This document shows positions 53,289 through 62,380 of a stretch of DNA of 64,000 nt, piece by piece. The notes beneath the pieces are model-generated. The model worked only from the letters and a program-made list of their open reading frames with translations. It ran no database searches and was not told the origin of the DNA. The position numbers were made by a program, and so were the translations under genes. This stretch comes from an uncultured Bacteroidota bacterium (GTDB lineage: Bacteria > Bacteroidota > Bacteroidia > Chitinophagales > Chitinophagaceae): positions 124,001 to 188,000 of the forward strand of contig CAIJXT010000024.1 of the NCBI GenBank assembly GCA_903824665.1, in the 5' to 3' direction. Within the stretch, counting starts at the first letter, position 1, and each line of letters begins with the position of its first letter.

Positions 53289-53696
53289 TTAGCTTTTGTC
53301 AACAGAATACGCACCTGCTCCGATGAACATGAGTCCGAAGAAAGTACACATCAGCTCTATGGCATGCGATGCGTCTGCAATATTGTAGATGTTGGAATAA
53401 TGAAAAACTGTTGCCACAACAAAGTTGATGAACAACGCCAGGCACACTGGCCTGAACCATAACCCAAGAATACAGAACAGTCCTCCTATCGTCTCCGTAA
53501 AAGCGCACATAAAGCCCCAGAATGCAGGCCAGAAATGAATGTGCAACTTACCCATGGCCTCTCCCAGTTCTGCCCACTTATCGGGACCGCCCAGCAGCTT
53601 ATCCTTGCCATGCAGTATCATCATCGCACCAAGCCCCACGCGCATGATCAGCAGCCCAAAGTTCTGGTATCTGCCCAGTTTTCCCAATATTGCCAT
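53289..53696 (-). CDS. DoxX family membrane protein
   Basis: A 135-residue inner-membrane protein with four hydrophobic helices (about 13-33, 54-74, 77-99, 110-128). The family pattern is visible in RVGLGAMMILHGKDKLLGGPDKWAELG and GFMCAFTETIGGLFCILGLW. DoxX proteins are of uncertain function, with links to quinone and redox homeostasis. The gene is followed on the same strand by nothing and preceded after 30 bp by the GT4 glycosyltransferase gene, so the two may share a transcript. TATCTTTA (53713-53720, minus strand) lies 16 bp before the start but inside the short gap to that gene. Confidence 0.88.
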   Translation of the reverse strand: MAILGKLGRYQNFGLLIMRVGLGAMMILHGKDKLLGGPDKWAELGEAMGKLHIHFWPAFWGFMCAFTETIGGLFCILGLWFRPVCLALFINFVVATVFHYSNIYNIADASHAIELMCTFFGLMFIGAGAYSVDKS

Positions 53697-53726
53697 AGCA
53701 GGTAAGTTTGTGTAAAGATAAATGGT

Positions 53727-54872
53727 TTAGCTGGTTTGGAATGGATGCACAGTACCAGCCGCATGCGCTGCTACAGCTTGTGTTACGAATGCACTAAACT
53801 CCTGTCTGAAACGCTCATCAGAAAAACGGAGTGCATTAGCCCTTATTGCTACATTGTCCGTGAGCGGATTGGTCTCCATCTTGTTTACTGCGGCAATCAC
53901 ACTCTCCTCTGTCTGCTCAGCAAACAGATATCCGGTCTTGCCGTCCACCACCGTTTCGCGATAGCCACCATAGTCGAGTGCCAGCACAGGGGTGCCACAG
54001 GCCTGTGCCTCAACACACATGATGCCGAAGTCTTCTTTTGCAGCAAAGATGCAAGCGCGGGCCTCCTGCATATACTTTATTACCTCAGCGTCTTCCCGGT
54101 AACCCAGCCATTCTATATTCGGATGGCCTTTCAACATCTCATCAAAACCCGATGCGCCCCAACCCTCACCCAATAATATCAGTTTCTTATCGGGCATTTG
54201 TTGAAAAGCACGAATGACCATGTCTATTTTTTTATAGGGCACAAACCTGCCTGGGCACATATAGTAGTCTTTACGGGCACCTGCATTCAGCGCAAATTTC
54301 TCTGTTCGTACAGGAGGGTATATCACTACCGCATCGCGGTCGTAGCTCTTTTTGATGCGCTGGCGGATATGGTGTGAGTTGGCAATGAAGTAATGTACTT
54401 TTCCTGCTGATTTTACATCCCACCTGCGCAGCCAGCCTACAAAGCTGCGGTAGATAAAGGAATGCCCCAACGAATGCGTGGCTGCATAGTCGTCGTACAT
54501 ATCCCAGATGGGTCGCAGTGGTGTATGGCAATAACAGATATTGAGAATGAAAGGGTCGCTTCGAAACCCCTTGGCCACGGCATGCGATGCGGCTATGATC
54601 ACATCATAACCACTCAACCGAAACCGCCCCATCATCCATGGCATAAAGGGCAGAAAATACCGGTAGAAACGTGCAATAAACGGCACATACTGCAGCAAAG
54701 ACACCTGCACACTTTTGCCCTTCAATATTGATGCAGTTGCTTCCGGACCAAATTTGTTGAACAATGCGTATACTGTAACATCGTCTTTATCAAATACCGT
54801 CAATATCTCACCTGCTACTTTCTCAGCACCACCATTTGCGTTAAACCAGTCTTGTACAACCGCAATTTTCAT
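53727..54872 (-). CDS. glycosyltransferase family 4 (GT-B fold)
   Basis: A 381-residue cytoplasmic GT4 enzyme for a surface polysaccharide or lipid-linked sugar. The N-terminal opening is IAVVQDWFNANGGAEKVAGE with the GGAEK loop; the C-terminal domain has VCIFAAKEDFGIMCVEAQACG-type donor-binding residues (E-x7-E, here EDFGIMCVE) and PVLALDYGGYRETV. Donor and acceptor are not evident. The ATG at 54872 matches the family start. It is in the same direction as the DoxX gene 30 bp away and divergent from the MFS gene. Confidence 0.9.
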   Translation of the reverse strand: MKIAVVQDWFNANGGAEKVAGEILTVFDKDDVTVYALFNKFGPEATASILKGKSVQVSLLQYVPFIARFYRYFLPFMPWMMGRFRLSGYDVIIAASHAVAKGFRSDPFILNICYCHTPLRPIWDMYDDYAATHSLGHSFIYRSFVGWLRRWDVKSAGKVHYFIANSHHIRQRIKKSYDRDAVVIYPPVRTEKFALNAGARKDYYMCPGRFVPYKKIDMVIRAFQQMPDKKLILLGEGWGASGFDEMLKGHPNIEWLGYREDAEVIKYMQEARACIFAAKEDFGIMCVEAQACGTPVLALDYGGYRETVVDGKTGYLFAEQTEESVIAAVNKMETNPLTDNVAIRANALRFSDERFRQEFSAFVTQAVAAHAAGTVHPFQTS

Positions 54873-54953
54873 CCGAGGCGCAATTTAGCAGTTTTAATAT
54901 AGACTGTACGGATCATTTATATGCCGGCTGTGTAAAATAGTAATATTATCATA

Positions 54954-54969
54954 TTTGCCTGTACCTTTG
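54954..54969 (+). promoter_or_regulatory. candidate promoter of the MFS gene
   Basis: TACCTTTG (54962-54969), exact TAnnTTTG, with TTTG at 54954-54957, giving TTTG-N4-TAnnTTTG. The start codon is 54 bp downstream. Confidence 0.45.
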
Positions 54970-55023
54970 CCGGCTAATTTCTTCTGCTGGCTGCATATAA
55001 CAGCCCTCGCTCAATCTGATACA

Positions 55024-56268
55024 ATGAAACCCGAAAAACAAACCATACCTTTTACACCCTACCAGAAATTTGTTATATTTCTGCTCACGATCACACAATT
55101 CTCTGTGATACTAGACTTCATGATCATGTCGCCACTGGGCGATATGCTGATGAAATCCATGAACCTGACTACTACTCAGTTCGGGCTTGCAGTGTCTGCC
55201 TATGCTATAAGTGCCGGACTTTCCGGGCTGCTTACTGCGGGCTTTGCAGACCGGTACGACCGCAAAAGTCTGCTGCTGTTCTTCTATGTGGGGTTCATTG
55301 TTGGCACTGTATTGTGCGGACTTGCAACTTCTTACTGGCTGCTTATCGGGGCCCGTATATTCACGGGTATTTTTGGCGGTGTTATCGGGTCTATATCTAT
55401 GGCTATCATCACAGACCTGTTCGACATACACCACCGGGGCAGGGTCATGGGTTTTATTCAGATGGGGTTTGGTGCCAGCCAGGTTTTGGGTATACCCATC
55501 AGCCTGTATATTGCCAATCTGTGGGGCTGGCAGTCACCGTTTATGCTGGTTGCCGGCCTTGCAGCTATTACCGGAGTGCTGATATTCTCAAAACTGCAAC
55601 CTGTTACAAAACACCTGGCATTGCAACACGATCGTAACGCATTTCAGCACCTGTGGCAAACCATATCCAAACGGCATCACCGAATGGGATTTCTCGCCAC
55701 GGCGCTGCTATCGCTTGGTGGGTTTATGATGATGCCCTTTGGCAGCGCATTTGCCATCAACAATCTGGGCCTTACCAATGCACAGCTGCCCATACTGTTT
55801 ATGCTCACTGGCATAGGCACGCTCATCATTATGCCTATCATAGGCAAGCTCAGCGACAAGATCGATAAGTTCAAGCTATTTACAGTAGCATCGGTATGGA
55901 TGATGGTAATGGTGGTGATCTACACCAATCTGGCTGTGACACCCTTTTACCTTGTTGTAGTACTCAATATCATTATGATGATGGGAGTGATGAGCCGTAT
56001 GGTGCCATCTTCGGCACTGGTGAGTGCCATACCCGATATGCAGCAGCGTGGCGCATTCATGAGTATCAACTCGTCGCTGCAGCAGATAGCAGGTGGCTTT
56101 GCCGCTGCCTTTGCTGGCATGGTGGTGGTACAGAAAGACAAGACCAGCCCACTACAGCACTACAATACACTGGGTTTTATTATTGTGGGCATTACGCTGC
56201 TGTGCATCTACATGCTTTTTCGTATCAATGTAATGGCAAAAAGCAAGGCAAAAGAGTCAACACTTTAA
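55024..56268 (+). CDS. major facilitator superfamily transporter
   Basis: A 414-residue inner-membrane protein with twelve hydrophobic helices. The MFS signature between helices 2 and 3 reads GFADRYDRKSLLLFFYVGF (A-motif GxxxDRxxRK), and helix 5 carries GASQVLGIPISLYIANLWG. The helix pattern and length suggest a drug or sugar exporter (DHA1-like), but the substrate cannot be read. The ATG at 55024 is preferred over an in-frame start at 54955 inside the promoter. Divergent from the glycosyltransferase gene and convergent with a T9SS protein gene, 27 bp away. Confidence 0.88.
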   Translation: MKPEKQTIPFTPYQKFVIFLLTITQFSVILDFMIMSPLGDMLMKSMNLTTTQFGLAVSAYAISAGLSGLLTAGFADRYDRKSLLLFFYVGFIVGTVLCGLATSYWLLIGARIFTGIFGGVIGSISMAIITDLFDIHHRGRVMGFIQMGFGASQVLGIPISLYIANLWGWQSPFMLVAGLAAITGVLIFSKLQPVTKHLALQHDRNAFQHLWQTISKRHHRMGFLATALLSLGGFMMMPFGSAFAINNLGLTNAQLPILFMLTGIGTLIIMPIIGKLSDKIDKFKLFTVASVWMMVMVVIYTNLAVTPFYLVVVLNIIMMMGVMSRMVPSSALVSAIPDMQQRGAFMSINSSLQQIAGGFAAAFAGMVVVQKDKTSPLQHYNTLGFIIVGITLLCIYMLFRINVMAKSKAKESTL

Positions 56269-56295
56269 CAACTGTCCAGACAATTTCTTACACAA

Positions 56296-57963
56296 CTAGT
56301 TTTTAACGAACATCTGCTGCCCCCACTGCCCTGCACAGCAGTAGCGCAGTATGTACATACCCGGTATGAACGAATGTATATCTATGGTACAACGATAAGC
56401 CGATGCGCCTGGAGGGAATGCGTGCACCTGCCTGCCCAGCAAATCAATGATTTGTATGCGCTCCAATGAATCGCCCGAAATATTTTCTACCACCAACTTA
56501 TCGTGGGCAGGATTGGGATAGACATTAATACCTGTCTCTGTGAGCTGAATCGGGTCTACATATATAGGTGGCGGCGGATTTCGGAACACGCCCCATGCAG
56601 TATCGGCAACTGTCCTTATTTTTTTGAAATTTCCCAACCTACAACCGCCAGCTGAGTCGACCACTACCAATGCCATCACCACCCGCTTTTTGTCTCCCGA
56701 TTTTAGTTCGAAATCATTGCTGGCAAGCACAAACCGTCGGTCACCCAGATTATTTGAGCATATACATTCACTCCAAGCGTTCGTATCCATTAGGTCACCG
56801 GTAAAAACATAATTGCATTCCGGACCAACCCCATACCCATAATTTGGTATTCCCCTACCAGAAAAAGTATTTGTGAGATGATTTCCATTCCGCCATCGGG
56901 ATCGCATGTAATGGTTGTATTCCGTATCTACCAGGGGAATTCCATTCACACTGTTATCATTATTATAATAAATAAAAGTACCCGCAGGCACGTAGCCGGG
57001 TGCTGCGTCACCGGGCAACGATACAAAAGTCACCCCAACCATAGGTGAATTCAGCCCATAAGAATTTACTGGAGTGCCGGATATACCACCGTCGCTACTG
57101 CCGCCATCATAGCAAATGCCCAGCCGCCAAGATGAATCGAACCCGATATAATCGTCCATATAAAAACCCAGTTCTACGTCGTCCCACAGCGCCATCCGGA
57201 AATCATGATAATCATTCGCCGATTTGTTCAGTATAGTATAGTCGTAATACACCACATTGTCTATCAGCGTACCCCGCTTGTAGGCATATGCCAGCACACG
57301 CACCTCCACACCCAGCGGAGTTCCATTGGTTTGTGAATGTGACGGGCCATTATCGGTAAATACATACCATAATCCCTGATCGCCCCGAATGTCGGGGTAG
57401 TCACCTTTCAGTGGCTGGTAGCGACCATCGCCGTTCAGGTCTACAAATGGTGCCATTTCTGCCGGTACATCCAGCAATGCTCCTCCATTCCCTTTTGCAA
57501 ATACGTTGTTCTTGCCCGGCCATGTAAGTATGGACTCAGGTGTATTCGCAACAGTATGGTACAGGTTAGCCTTGTGGGCATTGATCTCATCGCGTGTTGC
57601 CTTCCATATCTTCGCCCATTGGTACGATGTGGCATAGCTGAGGGTACCACCCGCATCCAACGGACCGGGCCAATAGTCGTTGCCATCCTGTCGGTAAGTC
57701 TGTGCAGCCACATGCAGCTGATTGCCGGCATCGTAGCCACTCATCCATACTGATGCGGCAAACTGCAGGTGCTTCCCGGAACCTTTGGGGAACTCACATT
57801 TCGGCTGTCCGGTTTCAGGATCCCACCACATATCGCCGTGCACCAGCATTGTTGCACTTATGTTGTTGGCATCGATTATTGCTTTGCCGTTAAATGGCGT
57901 TTGGGCAATGGCAGGCGATACAGCGGCTATTGCCAATGCTGCCAGCCATACAATCTTCTTCAT
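56296..57963 (-). CDS. T9SS-sorted secreted protein of unknown function
   Basis: A 555-residue exported protein with a signal peptide (1-21, ending AIAQ) and a C-terminal T9SS sorting domain from about residue 475 (NVYPNPAHDKLVVENISG and FIPGMYILRYC). The N-terminal half contains GDMWWDPETGQPKCEFPKG, LQFAASVWMSGYDAGNQLHVAA and FTDNGPSHSQTNGTPLGVEV, blocks I have seen in uncharacterised Bacteroidota proteins, perhaps a beta-propeller or other sandwich; I do not recognise a named domain. The start ATG at 57963 is the one before the signal peptide. The gene is convergent with MFS; an ABC transporter gene follows upstream on the same strand. Confidence 0.8.
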   Translation of the reverse strand: MKKIVWLAALAIAAVSPAIAQTPFNGKAIIDANNISATMLVHGDMWWDPETGQPKCEFPKGSGKHLQFAASVWMSGYDAGNQLHVAAQTYRQDGNDYWPGPLDAGGTLSYATSYQWAKIWKATRDEINAHKANLYHTVANTPESILTWPGKNNVFAKGNGGALLDVPAEMAPFVDLNGDGRYQPLKGDYPDIRGDQGLWYVFTDNGPSHSQTNGTPLGVEVRVLAYAYKRGTLIDNVVYYDYTILNKSANDYHDFRMALWDDVELGFYMDDYIGFDSSWRLGICYDGGSSDGGISGTPVNSYGLNSPMVGVTFVSLPGDAAPGYVPAGTFIYYNNDNSVNGIPLVDTEYNHYMRSRWRNGNHLTNTFSGRGIPNYGYGVGPECNYVFTGDLMDTNAWSECICSNNLGDRRFVLASNDFELKSGDKKRVVMALVVVDSAGGCRLGNFKKIRTVADTAWGVFRNPPPPIYVDPIQLTETGINVYPNPAHDKLVVENISGDSLERIQIIDLLGRQVHAFPPGASAYRCTIDIHSFIPGMYILRYCCAGQWGQQMFVKN

Positions 57964-58045
57964 AGGCGTATACATTACGGGTATACTCCTAAAGACGTAA
58001 AATCTGGGGGATAACTTGGGTGACTTTTAAAATAAATTAAATTAC

Positions 58046-59821
58046 CTATAAAACTTCCTGCGCTTTCATTTGCTCTACCGCTGTGTACAGCTCGTAATAT
58101 GCACCACGGGCGGCTATTAGTGCAGCATGGTTGCCTCGCTCGCTCACCAGGCCTTTGTCCATCACCAGTATTTCATCGGCTTTACGAATAGTTGACAACC
58201 TATGTGCAATCACTATTGATGTTCGCCCTTTTATCAGTGTATCTATCGCATGCTGTATCAGTTGCTCGCTTTCACTATCTACAGATGATGTTGCCTCGTC
58301 GAGCACCAGTATTGCCGGGTTGTACAGCAGCGCCCGGGCGAATGATATAAGCTGCCGCTGCCCCTGCGACAGGGTATTACCCCGCTCCATCACATCAAAA
58401 TCATACCCACCGGGCAGCTTGCTTATGAAGCCATGTATGCCCAGCATTTTAGCCACTTCTTCCACCTTCTCCCGTGGTATCTCTGCATTACGCAGCGTGA
58501 TGTTATCTGCGATAGTACCGGAAAAAAGGAACACATCCTGCAACACAATACCTATGCGGCTCCTGAGGCTGTATATATCGTATGCCTTCAGTGGTTGCCC
58601 ATCAATAAGTATGTCGCCCGACTCTATTTCGTACAGCCTGTTCAGTATACTTATCAGCGATGTTTTGCCTGCTCCGGTGGAGCCCACTACCGCCATGGTC
58701 TTGCCAGCATCCAGCGAAAAATTCACGCCACGCAGTACCGGAGTTTCCGGCTTGTAGCTAAAATGCACATCACGGAAAGAAATCGCGCCTTTCAGTTGAT
58801 CAGCCTTCAGTGTACCGTTGTCCGGCAGATGCTCGTCACTGTCCAGCACGGCGAAAACACGCTCACCGGCCACAATGCCCATCTGTAGTACATTGAATTT
58901 ATCGGCCATCATCCGCAGCGGACGAAAGAGCAGATTGAGGTACAACACAAACGATATGATGACACCCGGTGTGACCCCAAAATCAAGTATTCGCGATGCG
59001 CCATACCATACCAGCAACCCCATAGACATAGCCAGAATGATCTCCACTATGGGGAAGAAAACAGAATAGGCAAATATGCCCTTGATATTGGCATCCCGGT
59101 GCTCCTTGTTGATTGTGGTGAACTTGCCCAGCTCACGCTCCTCGGCAGCGAATGCCTGCACAATGTACATGCCAGTAAGGTGTTCCTGGGCAAAGGCGTT
59201 GAGTGCAGATACAGCATTGCGCACGCGCTGAAACGATTTGTTCACTGCTTCCTTAAACCACCACGTTGCCAGAATCAGCAACGGGAAGGTAGCCAGGCAT
59301 ACCAGCGTAAGCCGCCAATCTGTAAGCAGCATTACCGTGATGATGGCGATAATGGTGAGTATATCGGCAACTATTGAGATAATACCTTCCGAGAAAATAT
59401 CATTGATCGCCTCGATGTCGTTGATGGTACGGGTAGTAAGTGTACCAATAGGTGTGCGGTCAAAAAACGAGAGATTCTGATGCAGTATTTTCCTGAACAT
59501 CGAATTGCGAATATCATTTACAACGGTTTGTCCCAGCCAGTTGGCACGATAGCTGAACCAGAACCGTAGCCCACTCTCCACGATCAGCAATCCAAACTGA
59601 AAGACACTGATCCATACCAGACCCATCAGCAGATTACCACCTATATACTTGTCTACAGATACCTTTATCAGATAGGGTCTTAATGGCGACACTACCGACA
59701 GTACCACAGCAAGGCTCATGGTCAGGTACAGCGTATTGCGGTAAGGACCCGTGAATGCGAATATGCGCCGCAGCAGGCCCAGGTCAAACGACTTTTTCTT
59801 TATTTCTTTCTTTGTTCCCAA
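58046..59821 (-). CDS. ABC transporter, fused permease and ATPase (MsbA/exporter type)
   Basis: A 591-residue half-transporter that dimerises. Six membrane helices lie in residues 1-325 (LYLTMSLAVVLSVVSPLRP, LVWISVFQFGLLIVESGL and others), followed by the ATPase with Walker A VVGSTGAGKTS, Q-loop IVLQDVFLF, signature LSQGQRQL, Walker B ILVLDEATSSVD and switch His IAHRLST. Lipid or drug export is likely, as in MsbA-type systems. The start is TTG at 59821, with a GAGGAA ribosome-binding sequence contributed by the end of prfB; the gap to prfB is 7 bp, so the two are co-transcribed. Confidence 0.92.
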   Translation of the reverse strand: MGTKKEIKKKSFDLGLLRRIFAFTGPYRNTLYLTMSLAVVLSVVSPLRPYLIKVSVDKYIGGNLLMGLVWISVFQFGLLIVESGLRFWFSYRANWLGQTVVNDIRNSMFRKILHQNLSFFDRTPIGTLTTRTINDIEAINDIFSEGIISIVADILTIIAIITVMLLTDWRLTLVCLATFPLLILATWWFKEAVNKSFQRVRNAVSALNAFAQEHLTGMYIVQAFAAEERELGKFTTINKEHRDANIKGIFAYSVFFPIVEIILAMSMGLLVWYGASRILDFGVTPGVIISFVLYLNLLFRPLRMMADKFNVLQMGIVAGERVFAVLDSDEHLPDNGTLKADQLKGAISFRDVHFSYKPETPVLRGVNFSLDAGKTMAVVGSTGAGKTSLISILNRLYEIESGDILIDGQPLKAYDIYSLRSRIGIVLQDVFLFSGTIADNITLRNAEIPREKVEEVAKMLGIHGFISKLPGGYDFDVMERGNTLSQGQRQLISFARALLYNPAILVLDEATSSVDSESEQLIQHAIDTLIKGRTSIVIAHRLSTIRKADEILVMDKGLVSERGNHAALIAARGAYYELYTAVEQMKAQEVL

Positions 59822-59828
59822 TTGGCAA

Positions 59829-60914
59829 TTATTCCTCGTTCATCGTCATCAGGTATGCCTTGATAAAGTCATCCAACTCTCCATCCATCACTGGTTGCAC
59901 ATTGCCCACCTCGTAGTCAGTACGGTGGTCTTTGATCATTTTGTAGGGATGGAATACATAACTGCGTATCTGCGACCCCCACTCTATCTTCTTCTTGTTA
60001 GAGTTGGTGGCATTCAGTATTTCCTGGCGCTTACGCAGTTCCTCTTCATACAGCCTGCTCTTCAGCATGGTCATTGCCTTCTCACGGTTCTCTCCCTGTG
60101 TACGTGCTATCTGGCACTCTACTATTATTCCGCTGGGTATGTGTTTCAGGCGTACTGCCGTTTCTACTTTGTTCACGTTCTGCCCACCAGAGCCACCCGA
60201 TCTGAAGAATGCCCATTCTATGTCTGCAGGGCTCACCTGTATGTCTATCGTGTCATCAATCAGCGGATATACAAACACGGAAGCGAAAGAGGTATGCCTG
60301 CGCGCATTAGAGTCGAACGGAGAAATACGCACCAGGCGGTGCACACCACTCTCCGCTTTCAGCAAGCCATATGCAAACGCACCATCAAACTCCAGTGTGG
60401 CCTGCTTTATGCCTGCACCGTCGCCATACTGCACATCTATTTCACTTACCTTCCATCCCTGCTTGTCGCCATACATGCGGTACATGCGCAGCAGTATCTC
60501 TGCCCAGTCCTGACTTTCGGTACCACCGGCACCGCTGTTGATCACCAGCATTGCCGGCATCTCGTCTTCAGGTGCATTCAGTGTACTCTTAAACTCCAGC
60601 TCGTCCAGATCCTTCACAGCACCATCATATGTTGCTTTAACTTCCTCTTCGCTTGCCTCGCCCTCTTTCCAGAAATCAAACAATACCGCAAAGTCTTCAA
60701 CAGCAGCCTTCACCCTGTCGAAAAACTCGGTCCAGTATTTGTCTATTTTCATTTCTTTCAGGATAGCTGTAGCGCGTACATTATCATCCCAAAACCCGGG
60801 CGACAATGTGAGTTGCCTGTCGTTCTCCAGCTTTGCCAGCCTGTCTTCAATATGTAAAAAGCGATGCAGGTGCGTAATACGCTCGCGCATTTCTTTCAGG
60901 TTCTCCTGTGTCAT
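59829..60914 (-). CDS. prfB: peptide chain release factor 2, no programmed frameshift
   Basis: Releases polypeptides at UGA and UAA stops. 361 residues in one continuous frame. Features: the RF2 anticodon-like SPF motif (RISPFDSNA), the catalytic GGQ loop ([13 protein letters not shown]), and the C-terminal [16 protein letters not shown] tail ([14 protein letters not shown]). In many bacteria prfB contains an in-frame UGA at about codon 26 read by +1 frameshift; here the equivalent region reads [12 protein letters not shown] with no stop, so that autoregulation is absent. A -7 element ends 8 bp before the ATG. The ABC transporter gene starts 7 bp after its stop. Confidence 0.97.
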   Translation of the reverse strand: MTQENLKEMRERITHLHRFLHIEDRLAKLENDRQLTLSPGFWDDNVRATAILKEMKIDKYWTEFFDRVKAAVEDFAVLFDFWKEGEASEEEVKATYDGAVKDLDELEFKSTLNAPEDEMPAMLVINSGAGGTESQDWAEILLRMYRMYGDKQGWKVSEIDVQYGDGAGIKQATLEFDGAFAYGLLKAESGVHRLVRISPFDSNARRHTSFASVFVYPLIDDTIDIQVSPADIEWAFFRSGGSGGQNVNKVETAVRLKHIPSGIIVECQIARTQGENREKAMTMLKSRLYEEELRKRQEILNATNSNKKKIEWGSQIRSYVFHPYKMIKDHRTDYEVGNVQPVMDGELDDFIKAYLMTMNEE

Positions 60915-60922
60915 AACGGCTG

Positions 60923-60930
60923 CAAAGGTA
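60923..60930 (-). promoter_or_regulatory. candidate -7 element of prfB
   Basis: On the minus strand: TACCTTTG, an exact TAnnTTTG element ending 8 bp before the ATG at 60914, followed by C as in the ribBA and MFS promoters. Confidence 0.45.
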
Positions 60931-60955
60931 AGTGATTGCTACTTTGTATCGGGAT

Positions 60956-61576
60956 TCAGGCAATCAGTATCTTATTGATACTTCTGCTGACGATCTTATA
61001 TTCGGGAAATACAGTGCCAAATACGTGCTGTACATGCTCCCACTCTGCCTCGTTGGCTACAATATAATTAAATGCAAGCCGCCCGCCGGGAGCCAGGCTA
61101 TCCCTGCATTGGGTCAGAAACGGCAATTCAAATACAAAAGCAGGCACTGTTCTGTTGTTGAAGATATCAATGAATATCAGATCGTACTTTGCTGTATTCC
61201 GCTGCATAAAGCCAGCAGCATCCTCACATATCGGTTCTATGTTGCCTGAAACCGGATCGGGCAAAAATTCCAATGCCCATTGCAAAATAAGCTTGTCTTT
61301 TTCTACCAGTGTAAACTGTGGCCTGAACCCCTGCTTTGCCAGTACCTGCACCATACTGGCCAGTCCTGTACCCAGTACCAATACATGCTGTGCATGCGGA
61401 AGAAATTGATTAAGGTGGTTACAAACAACTGTTGCAGGTAAGTATTGGTCTCCATCAGAGTACAGCACATCTTTAGTGGCCAGCTGCAGCCTGTTACGAA
61501 ACAGTATTAATTCTAGGAAAGACGTATCTGAACCCAGGCCCTTACGTAAAGAAACCGGGTACAAATAACTGAACAC
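60956..61576 (-). CDS. spermidine synthase-like methyltransferase family protein
   Basis: A 206-residue Rossmann-fold protein resembling spermidine synthase: the nucleotide-binding HVLVLGTGLASMVQVLA (GxG motif), FTLVEKDKLILQWALEFLP and the acidic strand YDLIFIDIFNNRTVPAF. It lacks the N-terminal beta-hairpin domain of full spermidine synthases, and no speD or speA gene is nearby, so it may use another substrate. The start is a GTG at 61576; no in-frame ATG lies between it and an upstream stop. It is followed downstream after 41 bp by prfB in the same direction. Confidence 0.75.
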   Translation of the reverse strand: MFSYLYPVSLRKGLGSDTSFLELILFRNRLQLATKDVLYSDGDQYLPATVVCNHLNQFLPHAQHVLVLGTGLASMVQVLAKQGFRPQFTLVEKDKLILQWALEFLPDPVSGNIEPICEDAAGFMQRNTAKYDLIFIDIFNNRTVPAFVFELPFLTQCRDSLAPGGRLAFNYIVANEAEWEHVQHVFGTVFPEYKIVSRSINKILIA

Positions 61577-61622
61577 CTGCTTATAATATGGAATCCGGAT
61601 ATTGGAGGAAGATTACGTTTGT

Positions 61623-62261
61623 TTACTGGCGCATTTTCCGCTTGCGGAAGAATGGTACTTTGTTTTCATTACCACTGATAAGCCGGCTGATATTCTTGTG
61701 GTGAGTAAGCACAACAAGAAAAGCTGTCGCGATTGCAAAAAGACGATAACTCAACTCTTGCGCCTGAGCATTGAAAATAAACAAAATGAGCAGGGGGAAT
61801 GCAATACTTGCAGCAATAGAGCTCAGTGATACATATCGGGTTATCAGCAGCATGCCCATAAAAACAAGCACCAGACTTATCGCTACTATTGGGTGTATGG
61901 ATAAAATCATCCCAAACAATGTGGCAATACCCTTTCCACCTCTGAAATCGGCCCAAATCGGAAAAATGTGCCCCAATACGGCAGCCAGTCCTAAAAATAT
62001 CTGAAGATTTACAAAAGGCTCACTGGTCCAGGGAAAAGATGAAAATATCGACAATTTTACAGCCAGAAAACCCTTCATCATGTCTGCCGTCATTACACCG
62101 GCACCAGCTTTTGAGCCCAATATTCTGAACGCGTTTGTAGCTCCGGCATTGCCGCTGCCATGCTCACGAATGTCAATACCGTACATCCACTTACTAACCC
62201 ATACAGCCGTGGGAATAGACCCTAACAAATAAGCTAAAACAAGGAGAATTGCTATTGTCAT
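61623..62261 (-). CDS. plsY: glycerol-3-phosphate acyltransferase PlsY
   Basis: Inner-membrane enzyme that transfers an acyl group from acyl-phosphate to glycerol-3-phosphate, the first step in phospholipid synthesis. 212 residues with five helices and the family motifs LAYLLGSIPTAVW, the GSGNAGATNAFRILG segment (motif 1, conserved GSGNxGATN), and the FRGGKGIATLFG motif, where acyl-phosphate and glycerol-3-phosphate bind. A TATATTTG element lies 26 bp before the start. It is followed on the same strand by the spermidine-synthase-like gene after 46 bp. Confidence 0.95.
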   Translation of the reverse strand: MTIAILLVLAYLLGSIPTAVWVSKWMYGIDIREHGSGNAGATNAFRILGSKAGAGVMTADMMKGFLAVKLSIFSSFPWTSEPFVNLQIFLGLAAVLGHIFPIWADFRGGKGIATLFGMILSIHPIVAISLVLVFMGMLLITRYVSLSSIAASIAFPLLILFIFNAQAQELSYRLFAIATAFLVVLTHHKNISRLISGNENKVPFFRKRKMRQ

Positions 62262-62287
62262 TATTTCTTTAATATTACTGAGAGAAA

Positions 62288-62295
62288 CAAATATA
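62288..62295 (-). promoter_or_regulatory. candidate -7 element of plsY
   Basis: On the minus strand: TATATTTG, an exact TAnnTTTG match, 26 bp before the start codon. Confidence 0.42.
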
Positions 62296-62380
62296 GACGT
62301 TGTCTTTCAAAAATCCTAACACATCACAAGCAAAAATTACGCGTATTTAACATCTTATTCATAAAAAACCAGCACAAAAT

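Noticed and set aside
58131..58757. A 208-codon plus-strand open frame
   Set aside because: It is antisense to the ATPase domain of the ABC transporter and Ser-rich, as expected for a shadow frame.
59751..60857. A 368-codon plus-strand open frame
   Set aside because: It is antisense to prfB and the 5' part of the ABC transporter, has a low-complexity Cys/His/Tyr-rich composition and no family match; prfB on the other strand is certain.
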